Part shown: positions 60,414 to 64,000 of the stretch, piece by piece
Numbering within the stretch: the first letter of the stretch is position 1
How the letters are laid out: each line of letters opens with the position of its first letter
Assembly (NCBI GenBank): GCA_963682055.1
Contig: OY821747.1
Coordinates: 11,892,258-11,956,257 of the forward strand
Reading direction: 5' to 3'
Source of the DNA: Primula veris
Taxonomy: Eukaryota; Streptophyta; Magnoliopsida; Ericales; Primulaceae
Length of the DNA: 64,000 nt
The notes under the pieces: generated by a model
Seen by the model: only the letters and a program-made list of their open reading frames with translations
Database searches by the model: none
Told to the model about the DNA's origin: nothing
Made by a program: the position numbers and the translations under genes

Positions 60414-61701
60414 CAATTAAGGCAGTCGCCCAACTCTATAATTTCTTAGGCAATAATTGAAACCTAACATGCCACTAGGTAATGTACAAAATTTCAGCTT
60501 TGACTCCATTAAGAAATTCAAAATTAAATAGGTACATATGCTTAACACATTTATAGAAATGAATATATACAAGGCATGTATTCATAGGATCTCATATCCA
60601 TCTGACCATTCACCTAGTACGCATGCAGTATGAATTAAAACATGATAAAAATCAATATTTAACCCTTTCGAATACTACTAAAAGGCAAGCTAGTATAAAG
60701 CATGCACCAAATTAAATCCAATACACACACATCGCGCATGCTATATTTTTTTATTATAGCAATACACATATTACTACTAAATATCATAACATTTCTATTT
60801 ATCACATAAACAGGTCTGGACATGTAACGTTCGCAAACATGAAAGCATACGTAACAACATAACTCCCCTTACATTGAAAATGGTCATATGTATCCACAAC
60901 TACATTTCATGCGTTTCATATCAAAATCCATGATCTCATATATAATTGTAATAACTTGCTACTAAAATAATCCACATGATTTATTATATAGTAGCGTTCT
61001 AAAGACGGTTTGAAACTCAAAAGCACATTAAATCAAAATCTAGCTTATACGTTTCAAATACCACAGACCAGACACACGCTATTGGTTTCTTACACATGAT
61101 AATTTCTAGCCAAATAAGTATAGTACCTTACGTTACACTAGTCAGTAATGTGATACTAAACATTTGCTACAATTGAAATTAACATAAAGACAAAAACTAA
61201 TTCAATATCACATGTAAATCAACTACACAAGTAACGTTTACATCTACTATTCATAGCTAAACAAATCCATTAAGAGTAATAATCATAAACATAATTACAT
61301 AAACTCAAAAAATTGATTCTCCCAACCAAATAAATATTTCAATCCATATAAACTGAACTTAGATGCAGAGTCAGATAAACCACGAATATGGTCAATACGT
61401 GTAAGTTACAAACATATTAATAATATGGACAAACCATATCTCTGATCATGCATTACACAAACAAAATTTAGTTTAAACCAAATAAAATATTATACATGCA
61501 AATAATGCACAGCTTATAAGGACGGTTTTAAAAAGAGGATTTTCACAAAAACCTCCAAAGGGTAAAGCAAACACAAAACGCTTTCGACAATTCAACCGGA
61601 AACACTAATTTCTTAAAACCAATGTTTTTTAGAAAAAGATTTTTCCAAAAACTGTCTTAGCCACGGAAATAATTTTCTGTAAATCCATACATCGAAATTA
61701 T

Positions 61702-62241
61702 TGTATTAACGTACGTTGTAAATAAACACAATAATTTCTACGAAAAAAGAAATGGACAAATAAACAGAAAATGGTTTCCTCAAATATATAAATATCAATT
61801 ACAATCGTCAAAATTAAGAGTATGTAAATGATACCGAAATGGACTAAAGTCCGAGACGAGGTAACTGCAAGCAGTTTCCCTTCAACGATATTTGCCCCGC
61901 CACCTCTGCTTCTGGCTAAATGGGGCACTTCATTCCCAAGGTACAACGTCTATCGCATGTGACTTGGCGGAAACGGCACCGAGCCACGGTCGGGCCGTCG
62001 GTGGTGCGGTACTCTCTCTCTATATGTATGCATATGTGTTTGTGTGTGAATGTGTATATGCCATGTGTTTGTTTTTCTCATCTTTTTCTTGTCTAGGAAA
62101 AGGATAGATATATGCATGTTTTTTACCAAAAAACATATGAAGAGTTACATGTCAATAATACCATAAATGGGGGGCAATTAACATTTTAAGTTACACAAAT
62201 AAATTGCATTCACTTACAAAACCATTTTGGTTTTTCCAACA
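61702..62241 (-). repeat. Right LTR of the non-coding LTR element
   Basis: It matches the left LTR from GTACGTTGTAA onward, with about 3 extra bases near the start, and ends TTTTTCCAACA. Confidence 0.88.
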
Positions 62242-62929
62242 GGGGTTAGCCTTCGCCACTCTAGGCATCTCCGTCTTATTTTTGTTCTAATTTATTATCA
62301 TTAATATTTATTAGTTACTTATTCTTAAATAGGTGACAATGATTGGGGTTCGATGGGTATGGCAGATATACCGCATTAGACAAGGGTTGAGGTTAATATG
62401 TGTGCTAGATGCATCGTGGTGCCCGATAGTATCCGGTTAACTTGTTGACTTCCGTGGTCCTCTTTTGCTATATTCACCATAATCGTTTTCTCTAGGCTAA
62501 AACAGATGCCAGATAGGGGGTGGAAGTGTTGTTCTTCGATAAACAATGAAATAGGACTTTCGGGACTGTGCATATTATTGGAATTTGATTTTCTGTTTTT
62601 ATATAATTACCTATGGGATAGATCATGCATTCTCCATAGCTGTTTAGCTTTGCTATGTAGCTTTATACACCACTACCATTAGGATTCATTTTCTTTGTTG
62701 TTAGTTTGTAACAGTTGAGGAGTTGGTTTTGTTTTGCTCACCCTCTGAACCCCCTGTGTTTATTCTTGATTTATACAAAATAAGCTTAACTTTAAAAAAA
62801 AATGGTTTAAAAGAAAAACATATCCTCCATATCTCATTTGGTAAATATGTGAATGTAAAATATTGTGTAAACATAAAATGTTGATCTAATAAAAATGTAG
62901 ATATACTTAAAATGTCCAATCAAATGTTT

Positions 62930-64000
62930 AAATGTGTAAGACAATGTTTTAATAAAAGGCATCAGAGCTAATGGTGAATGGAAAAGAGATAGAATTAACA
63001 TTCTTCTACCTAATAATATGCATCACTATTTTGGTGCAAAGAGAATTTTTTTGTCAAAACAGCTTGGAATCTGATGAGAAATAAAAGTAGTATTAGATGG
63101 GTTCATTCTCTCATTTGGGATAAAATTTTGCCTTCTAGAGCATCTTGTTTCATGTGGAGAATTTTATTAAATATAGTGCATATTGATAAAAAAAAGTTCA
63201 GGGTAAATGTATTGAGCTTGTTTCTAAATGTGAATGTTGCAATCAAAGTGAAAAAGAGCTAGAGCATCTGTTTGGGCATGATCTAATTGCTCAGTCAATT
63301 TGGACATATTTTGGCAATAAATTTGGTATTATCTATAGCAATTTTTCTATTAAAGGACGATGTGTGAGCTGATGGTTGCAGTCAAATTCTTCTCTACAAG
63401 GTAAATGCATTAAAGTAATACATATTGTTATTATTTGGGGTATTTGAAAAGCCAGATGCTCAAGCAGATTTGAAGGTGTTACAATGGTAAAAGAGAGAAT
63501 TATTCAAAATATTATTAATCAGCTGTATCAGTTCATTCAAAGAGATAAATCATATGTTAATTATGATATTTTTTCTGGCACTAATACTGTTATTAATCAT
63601 GTTGTGAAGAAAAAGGTTAATTGAGTTTCGTGATCAAAGCCACATGGATGCAAAATTAAAATAAATGTTGCTAATTTTAAAAAAGAACCACATTTTTCAG
63701 CTATAGGAGGTGTGGTGAGAGACCACAGAGATAATTTTTTAAAATGTTTCTCTCTTATGGTTCATGCGAATCTATTTTGGAAGCTAAGACCCTTGCTATC
63801 TTACGAGAAGTGTTGATTATAGAGGAAGATGATTTTCTTATCGAAAGTGACTCTAAAAAATTGGTTAATATTATAACCAATAAAGAAAGATGTCACTGGG
63901 CTATTTATTCACTAATACGGCGAATTAAAGATGTCATTCTTAGAAAAAGCATAGATATTTATCATACCTTTAGGGAGGGGAATGGCGCTGCAGATTTCTT
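62930..64000 (+). pseudogene. LINE C-terminus in copy B, degenerate, continues past the window
   Basis: Paralogue of 15242-16426. It keeps IWDKILPSRASCFMWRILLN (zf-RVT start), which A has lost, but lacks about 50 bp near 63040 that A keeps. Stops interrupt the RNase H-like part (TGA near 63371, TGA near 63447 and others), and Asp-bearing motifs survive only in pieces. Non-functional. Confidence 0.85.

Larger units (their letters stand above)
54870..62241 (-). mobile_element. LTR element without recognisable coding region (LARD-like), TSD GGGGT
   Basis: LTRs at 54870-55405 and 61702-62241 have the form TGTT...CCAACA on the plus strand. GGGGT is at 54865-54869 and 62242-62246. Paralogue A has the uninterrupted site near 14534. 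AATCCCCCACATG next to 55405 looks like a polypurine tract on the minus strand, so I orient it minus. The roughly 6.3-kb interior has no gag, protease, integrase or RT motif on either strand and no ORF above about 80 codons. I found no tRNA-Met PBS. The LTRs differ by a few percent, so it is older than the other full elements. Confidence 0.88.
53263..64000. repeat. Segmental duplication copy B (paralogue of 11170-16706), running off the window
   Basis: 53285-54869 and 62242-64000 align with copy A in the same orientation, separated by the inserted LTR element. Local differences are a (GTGTTT)n expansion at 53551-53594 (only one or two units in A) and a longer TA run near 53722. 62247-62930 contains no supported gene: the 65-aa minus ORF at 62376 has a counterpart in A but is not preferentially conserved. 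Confidence 0.9.

Noticed and set aside
1..64000. tRNA, rRNA, CRISPR array or prokaryotic operon
   Set aside because: No cloverleaf, rRNA core or spaced direct-repeat array seen. Everything fits plant nuclear repeats.

Overview
This is AT-rich nuclear DNA from a flowering plant, most likely a eudicot. The evidence is a dense nest of plant-type Ty1/copia and Ty3/gypsy LTR retrotransposons, solo LTRs, LINE remnants, MITEs and a Helitron-like element, along with spliced fragments of host genes. I see no intact host gene, no rRNA, tRNA or CRISPR, and nothing prokaryotic. I cannot name the species.

Layout. 1-1190 is the end of an LTR with GC-rich tandem repeats upstream of a TATA box. It abuts a 373-bp fragment of a spliced gene (1191-1563), which repeats almost perfectly at 38007-38379. 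1564-11082 is a SIRE-like copia element on the minus strand: gag, broken pol, and an extra ORF between pol and the 3' LTR. 11170-16706 is a duplicated segment ('A') that carries a LINE tail and a gypsy-type solo LTR (11958-13784, TSD GTGAT). 18.1 kb has a UTP7/WDR46-like WD-repeat gene fragment. 18640-19580 is a second duplicated segment ('C'). 19601-21092 is a two-length tandem array. 21.1-26.5 kb is largely featureless apart from one probable LTR. 26540-31074 is a young copia element on the plus strand (TSD TTTTA) with two nonsense codons. 31.3-33.97 kb is a second broken copy of the spliced gene, split by a minus-strand solo LTR (32310-33528) and joined to a gypsy gag/LTR fragment (to about 35.06 kb). 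35.5-36.1 kb is another LINE tail. 36.76-39.31 kb is the best copy of the spliced gene, with a hAT-type MITE inside an exon. 40557-48966 is a very young gypsy chromovirus on the minus strand (2207-bp LTRs, TSD CAATA) that has lost most of gag and the protease. 50744-52400 is a 1.66-kb imperfect palindrome. 52810-53262 is Helitron-like. 53263-64000 is segment 'B', the paralogue of A, carrying a 7.4-kb LTR element with no recognisable coding capacity (54870-62241, TSD GGGGT), which itself carries a Mutator-type MITE (60033-60413, 9-bp TSD).

How it fits together. Most of the window is one rearranged local duplication. The left part reads gene exon, A, C; the right part reads gene, C, B. Because the copies are paralogous, each gives the pre-insertion (empty) site for elements in the other: the A solo LTR is absent from B, and the B LTR element is absent from A. 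The elements inserted at different times. By eye the LTR pairs of the chromovirus, the plus-strand copia and the SIRE-like element differ by about 1% or less, while the element in B is older. The least ordinary items are the extra SIRE-like ORF, a 12-bp motif spread through that element, the large palindrome, the two-length array, and a recently transposed chromovirus lacking gag and protease.
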